Positions 48,331 through 59,560 of a stretch of 64,000 nt of DNA are shown here, piece by piece; position 1 is the first letter of the stretch, and each line of letters begins with the position of its first letter. Source of the DNA: Cheilinus undulatus (taxonomy: Eukaryota; Chordata; Actinopteri; Labriformes; Labridae). Made by a program: the position numbers and the translations under genes. The DNA is taken from assembly GCF_018320785.1 (NCBI RefSeq), contig NC_054866.1, positions 37,983,000 to 38,046,999 on the forward strand. The letters run 5' to 3'. Below the pieces are notes generated by a model. That model saw nothing but the letters and a program-made list of their open reading frames with translations. It made no database searches and was not told where the DNA came from.

Positions 48331-49198
48331 CACTTACTGGCCACTTTATTGGGTACACCTGCTCATTAACACATACTATATGGACAAAAGCTACACATAC
48401 CAATTACTGAATTCAGGTGTTTTGATCACACCTACTGCCACAGGTGTATAAAATCAAACACCTAGCCATGCAGTCTTCATTTGCAAACATTTGTGGTACA
48501 AACTGGGGACAGCTCAGTGACTTTAAGTGTGATACTGCAATGGATGCCACTTCTGCAGTAAGACTGTGGAACTTCATCCCTGCTGGATATTCCACCATCA
48601 ACTTTGATATTGTTAGAAAGTGCAAGCTTGTTTGGTGGAGGAAGGATAATGCTATGGGGCTGTTTGAGGAAGGCCCTATATCACTGTGCCCCAGGGCACA
48701 AAGCAAGGACTAAAAGACATGGCAATAGCAAGCCAGGCTTCTTGTCCAACATCAGTGCCTGACCTCATAAATGCTCTACAGAATAAATGGGCACAAACTC
48801 CCACAGAAACACTCCAAAAACTTGTGGAAAGCCTTCCAAGAAGAGTGGAGGCTGTTATAGCTGCAAAAGGAGGACCAACAATGCTCAAGTATGTGTATTT
48901 GAATACAATGTCATTGCAGTCATGCGTCTGAATACTTAAACGTATAGTAGTGTGTATCTAATCAGCCAATCACATGGCATTAACCAAACCATTTCAGCAT
49001 GGTCAAGATGATCTGCTTAAGTTCAAACCAAGCGTGAGAATGAAAGAAACAGAAAGTGTCTGTCTTCCCCAGTCTGAACTTCAGCAGATCGTCTTGGCCA
49101 TATCTCCATGTGCAAATGAAGTGGTTGCTGCCCAGTGATTTGCTGATTAGATATTTGCATTATTGGCAGTTGAACCTTATAAAGTAATGGGTGAGTGC
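48331..49198. mobile_element. TIR element (CACTTACTGGCCACTTTATT) hosting a nested Tc1 copy
   Basis: The left end CACTTACTGGCCACTTTATT and the right end, reversed, CACTCACCCATTACTTTATA are inverted repeats. The right half contains 'atctaatcagccaatcacat' and a palindromic stretch (GTCAAGATGATCTGCTTAAG near 49001 against CAGCAGATCGTCTTGGCC near 49083). The element is split by the Tc1-like insertion at 48372-48954. No transposase of its own is visible. Confidence 0.75.
48372..48954 (+). mobile_element. Tc1-like copy 2, internally deleted and nested
   Basis: Starts with CATACTATATGGACAAAAGC and ends with TIR-like text near 48954. The interior is a shortened version of the element at 42047, with the transposase C-terminus still readable (SVPDLINALQNKWAQTP, LVESLPRRVEAVIAAKGG at about 48750-48870). 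The middle of the transposase is missing. Confidence 0.8.
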
Positions 49199-50647
49199 AG
49201 GAGTTAAATAGACAAGAATGGAAAATGAAACATCTATCAGTGCCAGAAATCCGTTAAACATAGGCAGACCTTATTCTGTAACTGCTGACACATTTCAGCA
49301 GTCACAGAATACTCTTTTCTATTTTTTCATTTGATAATGATTTAGTAGTTTCACTTCATCAGGCTCCATATAGCTCAGCAGGTTTTGTCAGATTTACAAC
49401 CTTACTCTCTATGTTTATGTTCTACAAATAAACCATTTTCACATATATGTGGGGTAAAGCTGTTTGACACAGAAAAGCAATGCTGTCAAACGTTAGATAG
49501 TACTTATAACAGCTCACTTCAGTGTTAGAAGTCAGTCAAAGCAACTGAGACAGATTGCACAAGGCAGCTTCAGAGCACTTTAGCTCCACCTAGTGGAGAT
49601 CAGAAGCATTAGCAAAAGGAAGTGTTTCCTTTCACCAACAAAATACAACACTAAAAATTCTCTGTCACAGGCTATATTTAGGTAAAGCAAACAAATACCA
49701 AGTATGATGTAAATCTCATGAGAATAGACTACATGATACTGTGCACTATTATTTGATTGCTACTAATAATGCGTTGGCATTTTGAGACAAATTTAAGGCT
49801 GATGTAACAGACTAAAAATGATATATTTGAGACTTTTTCTGATTATGTTGGGTTGTTTGATGCATATTCCTGTATTTTATCTCTATCTATAACAAATACG
49901 TGTTCATGCCAAAATACCAACAGATATGTAATTTTACTTGTAAGACAACTGTGGCATTAATTCAGTTGAAAGATGTGGTAGCATTGACATGAAACACTCC
50001 TTTGGCCAAAGCTTAAAAAACCCACGTCTTTCAGGATTTATCAGGTTGTTTAAGCACTTTGCTAAGACACTTGATTTTCAAATAATTTTGTTTCTATTAA
50101 TATCAATACTAATACTATAGGTCTGCTATTGCTGACTGTCCAGCAGATGCAGAAATATTGTTGCTTGTATTTAATCTGTAGATTCATACAGTCTCACATA
50201 TGGCACTGTCGACACTATCCACACCGTAAAATAAACTTTCTGCTGCTGAGGTTTCTGCTACTTTAAGCAATATTTCCATTTCTTCATCTATACTGTTTTA
50301 TGAATGTCTCATCGATTGATCACTGCTGAAAGTTGGACGACTTCGCAATGACCTAAATTTTGATGCGTGGATTTGGTTCCCATGAATAAAAGAATCCAAC
50401 ATTTATTTTTGGTGTCTTACAGGTGACTAAAGCTAGAGGATTCTTGTTTGGGAAATATATCTTCCTGGATTCTTTTTTCAGTCTTGGTGTGACTCTAAGC
50501 TGTCATTTCTTTTGAGTCAGCAGAAGCTCACTCTGAAAGGGCTTAAGTTGGGAGGTTTGCAAGCTCAAGTCCCTGTCAAAACAAGCTTGGAGAGGTCCAA
50601 GTCCACTTCCAGACTACTGCCAAGGTCCTCTTGAGGGCACTAAACCC

Positions 50648-51112
50648 TTAAAGGGGGCATATTATGCAAAAATCACTTTTTCAGGCTTTTCTAACAAAAA
50701 TATGTGTCCCTGGCTTGTCCACAATCCCCTCAAGCACCAGAACACCCCCCCCCCCCTCAGAAAATGTGTGCTGAAACAAGCCTTTTAGGGATTTCCCCCT
50801 AATGATGTCATGTGGGGAGATAGTACCGCCCCCAGGTTCAGTTCGGTTGGCCCTCCCCACTTTAAAAATTTTGCCCTCCATTAAGCCACATCCACTTCCT
50901 GAGAGGGGCAGAGTCAGACAGCTCATTAACATTTAAAGCTACAGACACAGAAACAGCTCACTCTGAGCAGGGCAGAAACCTAGGGTTTTTCTAGACATGC
51001 AAAAATCCAATACTGGAGTGTTTTCTTCAGCAACAGACTTCACAGGCATGTTTTGGGGACCTCTGAGAACAATATAAGCTTGTCTTAAAAGAGTAAAATA
51101 TGTCCCCTTTAA
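50648..51112. mobile_element. TTAA-flanked MITE, copy 2
   Basis: Ends TTAAAGGGGGCATATTATGC and, reversed, TTAAAGGGGACATATTTTAC. It matches the copy at 28238 along its length but lacks the tRNA-like insertion. A C-run of about 13 bases lies near 50744-50756. No ORF of its own. Confidence 0.75.
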
Positions 51113-51529
51113 CTTCTCAGGCAACACTCCTTTGAGGGCAACAGCCCCTCACTGTGAAGTCTCTCCATTAATGCACATCCATAGGATCCTGTTTGTGCAT
51201 GCATTTCAACCTACGTGCGTATAGCATGATTTAAAAAAAGAGTCTAAAAATGTATTTTCCCCTTAAGGGATGGACAAATTATATCTTGTTCTTCTGGTAT
51301 CTTCTTTATTTTAGATTTATGCAAGTTAAACACAAGCAATAAGGGTTTTGGTGAGCTTCGTCGGAGGAAATAGACTGAACTGTTTCTTTTACATCCAACT
51401 AACTCAAGAAAGCAAACTATCAACAAAACCATGCAGTAATTTAGCAAATTAAACAACAAAAAACAAGTTTAGTACATAATGGGGAAAAGAGGAGCAGAGA
51501 CAAAGTTTAAGAAATAAAGATACATTTAA

Positions 51530-51535
51530 TTTATT
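51530..51535 (-). terminator. mrpl28: mrpl28 polyadenylation signal (AATAAA)
   Basis: AATAAA on the minus strand, about 330 bases beyond the mrpl28 stop codon. It is the nearest canonical signal I see in the right orientation and spacing. Confidence 0.5.
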
Positions 51536-51861
51536 TTATATTCTGTACAAGATCCTGATGTCACAGCTGGTCGTGGAGTATCTACACACCTCCTTAAGTT
51601 TCTCTAATGTTTGATGTATGGATCTTAAATTCTGGGGAAATAAATAAGCTCCTCTTCAACAGAACCTCTTCATTTGTCATCACTTCCAACCCTGTGTTGT
51701 TCCCCAATGGAAATATGATTCAAACGGCAGAAAATTCTCCCAGGTGTTCAACCAAACTGAAAATGTGACCCACACCAAATTGTGGATAAGTCTGACAGTT
51801 CAACCTACTCATTTTTCAGTCTGAAAGGTTTCCTCTGGTCCTGCAGAAACACTTCAGATCT

Positions 51862-54400
51862 TCAGTTCTTCTCTATGAGGTGTGGTTCTGAGAGTTTCTG
51901 GATTTTCAGCTCCTCCACCAATTTATCCACACAGGCTTTGAAGAGAGGCTCTGGCTCCTTATGGAGAAAAACAAAAATAGGGTCAACACCCACAAGACTG
52001 TCCATCAGACTGAATCTGATGTCATCGTTTTAAAGCAAATCTACTTTCACGGGGACCTTTGATTTAGTTGGATTAAGGTAGTAAACACTTTCTTACCTTG
52101 TGCTCGAGCTGCCTCTGTTTCTCCACAGCTTCCTCCAGACTCAGACCCACCCACTCAGCCTCCTCCTCTGGGATCTCAAACTGCTGCTCACAATGACAAA
52201 CAAAATCCAAATGTTTTAATATTTAAACCTTCAGTTTTAGAGCTCATATCAAGCTTAGCTGTTACAGAATATCCCGCCTACCTTGTATTTGTTATAAACC
52301 TCTTCTCTCTTCACAGGGTCATCAGGGTAAAGCTCTTTGTCTCTGCGTGCCAGACGCAGCAGCATCGCCCTCTTCAGGTTCATCCCCAGCTTTGAGTTCA
52401 GGTCTTCCTTTGATGTCTGACAAGAGTAAGAACAAGTTAGTCTAACAACAGTCAAATAAATTATATTACAGTTAATCCCATCCCATATATCACATTACTT
52501 TGAGGATATAAAAGTCGAATCCATAGGCAGCATCGATGAGGTCCAGAGTGCGTCCTGTGACGGTGATGGTGAACGTGTGGTTGAGGATCTCACTATACAA
52601 CTCCCTCTTGAACAGCTGCGGCTTCCAGGTTTTTCTCAGACGAGTCGACAACTATGGAAAGAAAACATTTAGAACAACAAGCTCTAAGATGCACAGTGTG
52701 TGACACCATGCTGTCTGTGTGGGCAGTGAATAAACTGCATTCTATTTTAAGGGCACTGCTGAAACCTTGTAATGTTAGGAAGGTTTGAATGAATGTTCAA
52801 AAACTCCAGATTTAACAGATACAGGATAGAAAAATAAAGGCTTTACTTCTGGTGTGAAAATAAATAAATTATTGATTTTAAAACTTTGTTCGTTTTTGTG
52901 GCTGCTCATCTTCAACTACCATAATGACCAAAAACTGTCCTCTCTATAACATTATCATCTTGCTAATGTTTACTCAGAATATAAGCACTGATGCTGACAA
53001 AAGGTTGGATAATACTCTCACTTTTGATAAAGTATTTTGTTACAATGGATTAGTAATAAGAGCCCTTCTGTTAAAGGATAAAGTCGTATTAGAACTGGTT
53101 CCCTTCAAATATGTCACAAGTGCAAAGAAAGTTTTGCAAATCTCAGAGCCCTATTTGAATTACATTGGAATTAATCCCTCTGCCGTTATTTTAAAAGGAG
53201 TTTCTTAAGCATGGATCGATCTTTTTTAAGTGTAAAATGGATAATTGCCTGTAGCTTTCTGTTGAACTCTACCTATCTGAGCTGTCTGTTTGTTTATTTA
53301 CATTTGTTTGTCATTGTTTATACTTGTTGGTTTATGGCATTATTGCCTCTATATGTGTTTGTTGTTTGCTGCAGTAAATTAAGAAAGTGTATTGAAATAA
53401 AAAAACTGACATCAAATTTCAAATCAAATAACATCATGTGATAACACATCCTATAAGATAAATGTGCAACACCGACTTTATGCCACAACTTTTTCTTTTA
53501 TCCACAACTGTAAAAAAATGCTTCCATGACTCACATTTAGGTCTGAGAACCAATGACTTAATAATTGTCATTTATTCAAGCAAAAAATTAAAGTATAATG
53601 GTGAAAAAAAAGTTGGGATACAATGGATAAAGTATTCTATCCATTATAGACATACAAAAATCTTCATTCAGAGGTAGAATTTGCTTTTAATTCACTTTCC
53701 AATATATATAACAGGCCCACTCATATTATGCCCATGAAGCAAAAAACAAAAAACAAACAAAAAAACCAAAAAAACATTTTGTCAAACTGTAGCTCAAGTT
53801 TGTATACTGTAATATTGTTGGACCTGGTAGTTACAGTAACAACAAAGAAAATGTTTTAAAGATGTTTACGGGGTAGAAATATGGCCCTTAGCCTTTTGAG
53901 TTGAAACATCCCAAAGGTTTAATAAAATTCAAACTATATATATCTTCTCTACTGAAGAACATACAGCATGGAAGAAAATGTTAAGAGGGTGGTCATGGTG
54001 AAATAAATGTCTGTCAGCGTATAAACCTGGAGGAGCTTTGTTATTTTTATATTGTGTGGTATTGTGTTAACAAACTGATAAAACTAAAAGTAAACCAATC
54101 TTCAGAAAGACTCACTTTATCATTGTTGGCGTATATGAAGCCTGATATCCAGCCCTCTCCTCCCCACAGACCGTCCTGTGAAGGTGGGGGGTAGAAGATG
54201 GGGATCGGGACATCCTGCACCCGTTCCTTCTGCCCAGTCTTTGGGTTAGCTCGATACTGGACTCCCAGAGGCCTCCAGTGGACAGGGGTGGGTTCTTTCT
54301 GCTCAAGGGACTTGAGGTAGTGTTTGGGGAGGCGAGCGTAGATGCCCTGCTTCAGTTTCAGAGCATCCCAGATTTTGGGTGGGTATTTATGAAGAGGCAT
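51862..54400 (-). CDS. mrpl28: Mitochondrial large-subunit ribosomal protein bL28m
   Basis: Structural protein of the mitochondrial large ribosomal subunit. Coding exons on the minus strand: 54400-54116, 52651-52499, 52416-52282, 52183-52097, 51957-51862; total 251 residues plus stop (human MRPL28 is 256). The ATG at 54400 starts MPLHKYP as in the human protein. Conserved blocks follow in order: [32 protein letters not shown] and [11 protein letters not shown] in exon 1; [11 protein letters not shown] and [19 protein letters not shown] in exon 2; [16 protein letters not shown] in exon 3; [20 protein letters not shown] in exon 4; a divergent 31-residue tail in exon 5. All introns are GT-AG. 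The acceptor before exon 4 is a CAGCAG tandem. A candidate intron lies in the 5' untranslated region. Confidence 0.96.
52652..54115. other. mrpl28 first coding intron
   Basis: A 1.46-kb intron. Several short plus-strand frames (52924-53208, 53211-53441, 53462-53677) occur in tandem but show no domain or family signature. A stretch near 53735-53775 is A-rich with AAAAAC units. Confidence 0.5.
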
Positions 54401-55100
54401 GATGCACTTTTATACGTCGACCTGGAGAAGGGAATGAGGAAGAATTCACCATGAAACAGGAGACATCGAAACATAGAAACAATAAAACTCAACTCTAGAC
54501 CAACTTAAACCATCATTTAACGTTTCCTGAAAGTGAAGAAGCAATAACAATTTGCATGAAAATGTTTTATTAAATGCAGGAAATGTTTAAATTGTCTAAG
54601 AGCTGAAGATTAAAACCCTTTCATAAACTTATTTTTTTATTTTTAAAAGGGCTTTTGTCTTTGATAGAGTAAATATTTTCTAGATAGTGATTCGGGTAGA
54701 CTGAAACACTAGAAACAGCTGAAACTGGCCACCTAAACATCTTCAGTTAAACCTTCAGTCACTCATTTATTAGAAAGTGTAGAAACAGTGAATGATTGAC
54801 ATTTTATTTGATAGAAAACTGAATTTACTACTTCTCTGCAATCTAGCTTTGTCCGCTAATAGCTTTTGATTAATAAAACAATAAGTGTTGGTGCAAAGAT
54901 TTGTTAAAAAGCAAATCTACTCAGTAACAACTGCACATTCAATTTCGATATATCAATTTACAGACACAAGTTGCATCCATAACGTTACATGTTAGCAGCA
55001 TGCTAAAAGGCATAGGCAAAAAAACGGTTTATATATTATTTTATGGGATGAAATAAGACTCTTCCAGTTTAATTCACACTTGAGAAAACGTAGAAAGCCT

Positions 55101-55305
55101 CTCTTACCCGGAAATAAGAGGAAAAAAAAAGACCACTAACAAAAAATGTTCAGTTTTTAATACTTGGTAGCCGAAATCGAACAGGCAAGGACATCATGCA
55201 TCTTCTACAGCTCAGGCTCATTTCCGTTTGTAACATCCCGCCCCCGCCTACCAGAAGGAGTAGCATGATTGGCTGACAAAAAAGCTTCAGCGGTGATTGG
55301 CTTTG
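55101..55305 (-). promoter_or_regulatory. mrpl28: mrpl28 promoter and non-coding first exon
   Basis: A minus-strand donor GTAAGAG begins at 55107 and an acceptor TTCTCCAG lies 22 or so bases before the ATG exon, suggesting a non-coding exon that ends at 55108. Upstream on the minus strand are a GC box (plus-strand CCCGCCCCCGCC, 55237-55248) and two inverted CCAAT boxes (plus-strand ATTGG at 55268-55272 and 55296-55300). No TATA box is seen. This is a typical housekeeping promoter; the transcription start is not fixed by the sequence alone. Confidence 0.65.
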
Positions 55306-56512
55306 TCCAGCTGTCAGTCAATAATTATCCCTGCCAAGGCGGATGTCGTTTCATGCTACGTTGTATTTTGTCTTTAGTTGCACATTATCGATTTCATTGA
55401 TATATTTCACTCATTTTAATCTTTAATAGCAGATAAAAATAAAAATCCCTTTTAATAAAAGAGATATTACCATGTTAATGCCATTTGCGGCGTACTTACT
55501 CTGTTAAGTTTAAGGTTGTTTCAGTTAACATTTTGCTTATTTACATTTGGTAAAGTTTTAATTTTGGTTCCTATTTTCTCAGTGTGTCTTAGTTTAAGTC
55601 TTTATATTAAATGCCTTTTAGTTAAAGTCATTTCAGTTATTTTCTTTGTGGTTCTAGTCGACAAAATCTGTAAAACATTTAAGTTCAGTTTTGGTCGATG
55701 AAAAGTCCTTACATTTTTGCCATTAGTTTTAGCCAAGATATTTATTTTGTTTGAGCAAATGTAAGCAGCCAAACTGTATAGTATTATGAAAGTAAAACAC
55801 TCAAATCAATGTGCTATCAATTCTTTAATTGATTTAAAACACAGTGATAAAACCACTGATATTTTTATATACACTGTGGAAATATCATTATTTAAATTGT
55901 CTAACATTAACACCTTAGTCACCTTAACTAAAACTAGAAAAACGTATTGTCAGAGTTTTATCTAAAGATCTATTTTAAGCTAGTTTAAGGCTCCTGGTCC
56001 TTGTAAAAAAATCTCGACAGACATTTTAGTCATAGTTTAAGTCGACAAAATTAACAGTAAGTTACAATTAAAGAAAAAACAAAACCTGTGAGGGGTGTAA
56101 ATGTTTTTTTAACGGAGCATTTAATGAAAAATCAAAGATGATACACTGTAAACCTAAACACTGTCAAAATTGCTAAAAAAGAAGATGGCTGGATTAAACG
56201 TCGAATAAACAGGACCGTTTAATTTCGGAATTTTATTGTGAAATGCAAGAATAAAGCGTGACAGGAAGTAGCATCGTCCAAGCTCAGGAGACCGTAGGTT
56301 GGAAAAAAATACGAATAAATACAGCTTGTAAAATGATGAGGGGAAGTATTATAATTTTTCACCGTGAATGTCAGCCTTAGTTAAAATTTCAAACTGCGAA
56401 ATTGTTTAACGACGTAACATATAAGTGGCTATTGTGGTTTCCGCATGTTGTCCATAATGGGAATAATGAACCGCTACTACATTCTTAAACGAGTCAAGGT
56501 TCACAATTTTTC
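55306..56512. repeat. Degenerate repeat-like stretch between mrpl28 and tRNA-Sec
   Basis: From about 55500 to 56075 the text repeats TTTTAGTT-, AGTCGACAAAA- and TTTAGTCATAGTTT-like units, at the right end on one strand and near 55655 on the other, as in a common fish DNA repeat. Boundaries and family are not certain. The rest is AT-rich and unassigned. Confidence 0.45.
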
Positions 56513-56599
56513 CGCCCGAAAGGTGGAATTGAACCACTCTGCCGCTAAGCAGCTACAGGTTTGAAGCCTGCACCCCGGACCACCGAGGCTCATCCGGGC
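56513..56599 (-). tRNA. trna-Sec(TCA): Selenocysteine tRNA, anticodon TCA
   Basis: An 87-nt gene read from 56599 down to 56513. It starts GCCCGGATGAGCC, has the anticodon arm CAGGCTTCAAACCTG with TCA in the loop, a long variable arm (CTGCTTAGCGGCAG), the T arm GTGGTTCAATTCCAC, and ends TTTCGGGCG. The extended acceptor and six-pair D stem (CCTCGG with CCGGGG) are hallmarks of tRNA-Sec. Compared with the human gene as I remember it, changes in the D stem and variable arm keep pairing, which supports function. The tRNA decodes UGA in selenoprotein mRNAs after conversion of seryl- to selenocysteyl-tRNA. There is no CCA in the gene, as expected in eukaryotes. No TTTT occurs on the transcribed strand for about 125 bases after the 3' end. 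Confidence 0.96.
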
Positions 56600-56621
56600 A
56601 ATTTTCACTGGCAACACCAGC

Positions 56622-56834
56622 GGTTTATAAAAGCTGGTATGACAGAGCGTACTCTCAGTCATGGTGACATCGTTTTAGGTTGATGTTATTTTGCATTTAT
56701 CGGAAAAAGCTCGTGTAAATGAAGTACAATCACATACTCGACACATCGGTACTTAAATATTCTTTGAAAAGTTCCAAAAAGGATAAAATAGTCTGGTCCT
56801 TGTTGTTTATGCAAAGAAGAAGCATTGTGATTGG
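56622..56834 (-). promoter_or_regulatory. tRNA-Sec type 3 pol III promoter (TATA, PSE, DSE-like)
   Basis: Reading upstream of 56599 on the minus strand: a TATA box in CTTTTATAAACCG at 56622-56634 (about -24 to -35); a PSE-like TCACCATGACTGAGAGTA at about 56651-56668 (about -52 to -69); and, near -210 to -235, an octamer-like CTTTGCAT (56809-56816, 7 of 8 to ATTTGCAT) and a CCAAT box (plus-strand GATTGG at 56829-56834). This spacing matches vertebrate tRNA-Sec and U6 promoters. The TATA and PSE calls are strong; the distal element is tentative. Confidence 0.75.
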
Positions 56835-57211
56835 CTGTCTGAAAATCTAAAGGTGGAGCCACATCACGTCATAGCAGGTCAGTGACACTAAATGTTTATG
56901 ATTACAATAAAACACAAATATGATGACATATGAATGCAGGAAAGGCACTGCTCATACTGATAACAACTGCATGCCATTTATGGGTGTCAGTTACTGTCGA
57001 CACTGAACCTGCACCAGTATTGCCAGTTAGGCCGGTGTTTTTCTGCTTTGACACGGATAAATGTCTACATGAAAAGATAATGGCTTTGAGTGATGTGATT
57101 TTCTGTCATTGTCTTACATTTTTTGCTCCTATGTGCACAACTTAATTTAACTCTGGGCCCAGCCATTTCTGTGGGTGGGCTGGACTAATGAAAGCCATTT
57201 TTGTATAGTCA
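56835..57211. other. No feature recognised
   Basis: The only frame of note is a 71-codon plus-strand ORF at 56930-57145 with a hydrophobic start. It has no family resemblance, no supporting promoter or splice pattern, and is probably chance. Confidence 0.5.
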
Positions 57212-57960
57212 AAAAAAAATTTATGGATAAAGGCATTTGGTCACATCTGCTAATTATTGAAATCAGGTGTTTCAATCAGATCTATTGCCACTCGTGAATA
57301 AAATCTTAGCCATGTAGTCTCCATTTGCGCACATTTGTGATACAAAGTAGGTCATTCTGAAGAGCTCAGTGACTTTAAGAGCGTTACTGAGGTGGATGCT
57401 ACCTTTGCAATAAGAGTTTGGGGAATTTCCTCCCCACTGGATATTCCACAGTCAGCTGTAATGATATTATTACAAAGTGGAAGTGTTAAGGAATAACAGC
57501 AACTTAACGATGAAGCTGAAAGCCGTGAAAAATCACAGTGGGGTCAATGACTGCTAAGGTGCATGATGACTAAAAGTTGCCGACACTCTGCTGGTTCCAT
57601 AGCTGAGTTCTGAATTACACTGGCATTGATGTAACTGTGCATCGGGAGCTTCATGGACATGGCCAAGCAGCTGCATGCAAGCCTCACATCACCAAGTCCA
57701 ATGCCATTTGTTGGATAGAGTGGTGTAAAGCACACTGACACTAGACTGTGGAGCAGTGGAAAAGTGTTCTGTGGAGTGATGAATCACACTTCTCTGTTTG
57801 GCAGTCAGATGGAAAGGTCTCAGACTGGGGGATGCCGGGAGAATGTTACCACTGACTACCAACTGTGAAGTTTGTTGGAGGATGGATATGGTATGGGGCT
57901 GTTTTTCAGGGTTGGGGCTAGGACCATTACAGAATGAATGGTCACAAATTCCCTTAATCT
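57212..57960 (+). mobile_element. Tc1-like copy 3, truncated
   Basis: Begins with TATGGATAAAGGCATTTGGT, matching the left end of the copy at 42047, and continues with the same leader (GAAATCAGGTGTTTCAATCA, GAGCTCAGTGACTTTAAGAG) and a decayed transposase segment near 57760-57930 (TGTGGAGTGATGAATCACAC, GTATGGGGCTGTTTTTCAGG). The right half and right end are missing. Confidence 0.75.
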
Positions 57961-58259
57961 TATAGTTGCTTCCATCAGACCACAGTTTCAGCCGGATAGT
58001 ATACAAGACTAAGAGACTAAAACACTCATTTGTTGCAGCTGTCATTGGCTTCTCAAATGACTTCTTGTGTGCTAGTGTTATTTCTTAGAAGTTGTTTTTT
58101 GTATTTATTGCCTGTTGGGCCTCTAATAGTTTGTTCTTGAGTCTTTTATTTATGGTTGGTCAAATGGATGCATATGCAAAACAATTGCCCTTCAAAGGGA
58201 TGATAAGGACAACCTTGAACAACAATGAGATGACTCATCTCAAGGGTTGAACCATCGGT

Positions 58260-59030
58260 CAGATTTACTAATGTAGGTCATAATAAATGGACAAAAGCAA
58301 CCCCTCACAACACATTCTTCTTATGAAACTGTTGCTACTAACTAGATGTTGTATTCTTTTTCAGTGGATCAAAGAGAAACCCCCAACAATAACACAGGGG
58401 TACAGAGAGCTATACAAAGTTATATCAATGGAAAGCCTCTCTGCTAAATTGAAGGGGAACGACACATTTTTTCAAAATCTGGCAACCTGTTTCAGTTCAC
58501 TTACTATTTAAAATTACAGATTTACTGAGGAGGGGCAGATTAACTTTTGGTTGGAATCCCAGCTCCTAAAAGTTATCATGTAAAGGGAAAGAATGACTCG
58601 ACCTGACTGAAATGACTATTTCTCGCTCCTATTTTCCATTTTAATTTATTAATTTATTTATTTTGTGCTTATTCTATGAATCCTATTACCATTTTTTCTT
58701 TAAGAAAAATTATGAAAAAGTGGTATATTACAATACCGCAGATTTATTTTTTTCAGCGTGGGTGTGTTACACTACTTCTGATAACCACATGTTATGTGAT
58801 GTTGCATGGCTGAGTCTTGATCTTGGTGCTGTCTTGTCCTAATGTCATTGTTAAGTTTTACACTTGTTCTGTATTTGTTATCTTTTGTGATTGTCAGGTT
58901 TTGTATTAGTCATGTTTTTCATATTATTCATGTTTTGTATTTGTTCTGTGCTGTTTGGTTGTCTTCTGCTGCTGTCAATGTTTCTGAAAATTAATAGAAT
59001 TTACAAAAAAAAAAAGAAAAGAAAGAAATG
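58260..59030 (+). mobile_element. L1-like LINE 3' end with A-tail
   Basis: The frame 58287-58511 encodes LLLTRCCILFQWIKEKPP followed by YRELYKVISMESLSAKLKG, which matches the C-terminal end of fish L1-type ORF2 in layout and key residues (RxxIL-W, P-P, ME-L-A-L-G). A stop is followed by about 500 bases of untranslated sequence and an A-rich tail (TTACAAAAAAAAAAAG) at 59003-59030. It is 5' truncated and inactive. Confidence 0.7.
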
Positions 59031-59457
59031 GACCAAAGCATATGAACAAAAATATTGATTGTCCATCAAATTTTTCTTGAGACTAGTGCTTCACATAAAT
59101 ATCGTCCTTTCCTTTACTTGGCACTACTGTGTTTGTTAAGCACTTTATTAATGACTCGTTAATCAAATACTCATATGCTCAAAAGATATTCCTTAATAAA
59201 CCATGAAATATTCATGCCTCCTCTGATAAACACATTTTATTTCATAGTCAAATGAAACTGCAAACTTTGGTATTCTTTGTTTTATTTCAGTACAAACATG
59301 GCAAAGAATATAAAGGTTCCCGGCACAAGTGGAGTTACATAATATTAAAAAAAAATTTGCTAGCATTTTTGCTGCATAAAACTTTTTGGGAGAGCACCAT
59401 GTTAACATCATAAAAACTATCAGAACATTTTCATACTATAAATAGTACAGCCAGTGT

Positions 59458-59463
59458 TTTTAT
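59458..59463 (-). terminator. Candidate polyadenylation signal of the ZnT1-like gene
   Basis: AATAAA on the minus strand about 100 bases beyond the stop codon at 59561. It is the nearest canonical signal in the correct orientation. Confidence 0.5.
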
Positions 59464-59560
59464 TAATCTTGAAGTTCCCATCATCCACTTTGTTTAGCTT
59501 CAAAGCCTGTGTCTTGAAATCATCACAATCAGCGGTAATACTTTGGTTAAGGCTGACAGT

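Larger units (their letters stand above)
35336..51529. other. relb-mrpl28 intergenic interval, no gene seen
   Basis: Sixteen kilobases without a recognisable host exon. Candidate relb polyadenylation signals are ATTAAA at 35718-35723 and AATAAA at 38844-38849 or 38938-38943. The rest holds the transposons listed separately at 36.0-37.8, 42.0-43.2, 43.4-44.5, 45.75-47.0, 48.3-49.2 and 50.6-51.1 kb. The stretches 37.8-39.8, 40.1-42.0 and 49.2-50.6 kb hold nothing I can name. Confidence 0.6.

Noticed and set aside
52924-53677. Three successive short plus-strand frames in the mrpl28 intron
   Set aside because: No shared motif, no family resemblance, and they are antisense to an intron.
56930-57145. 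Short ORF with a signal-peptide-like start
   Set aside because: Single short frame with no homology, no splice signals and no promoter; similar frames arise by chance in AT-rich DNA.
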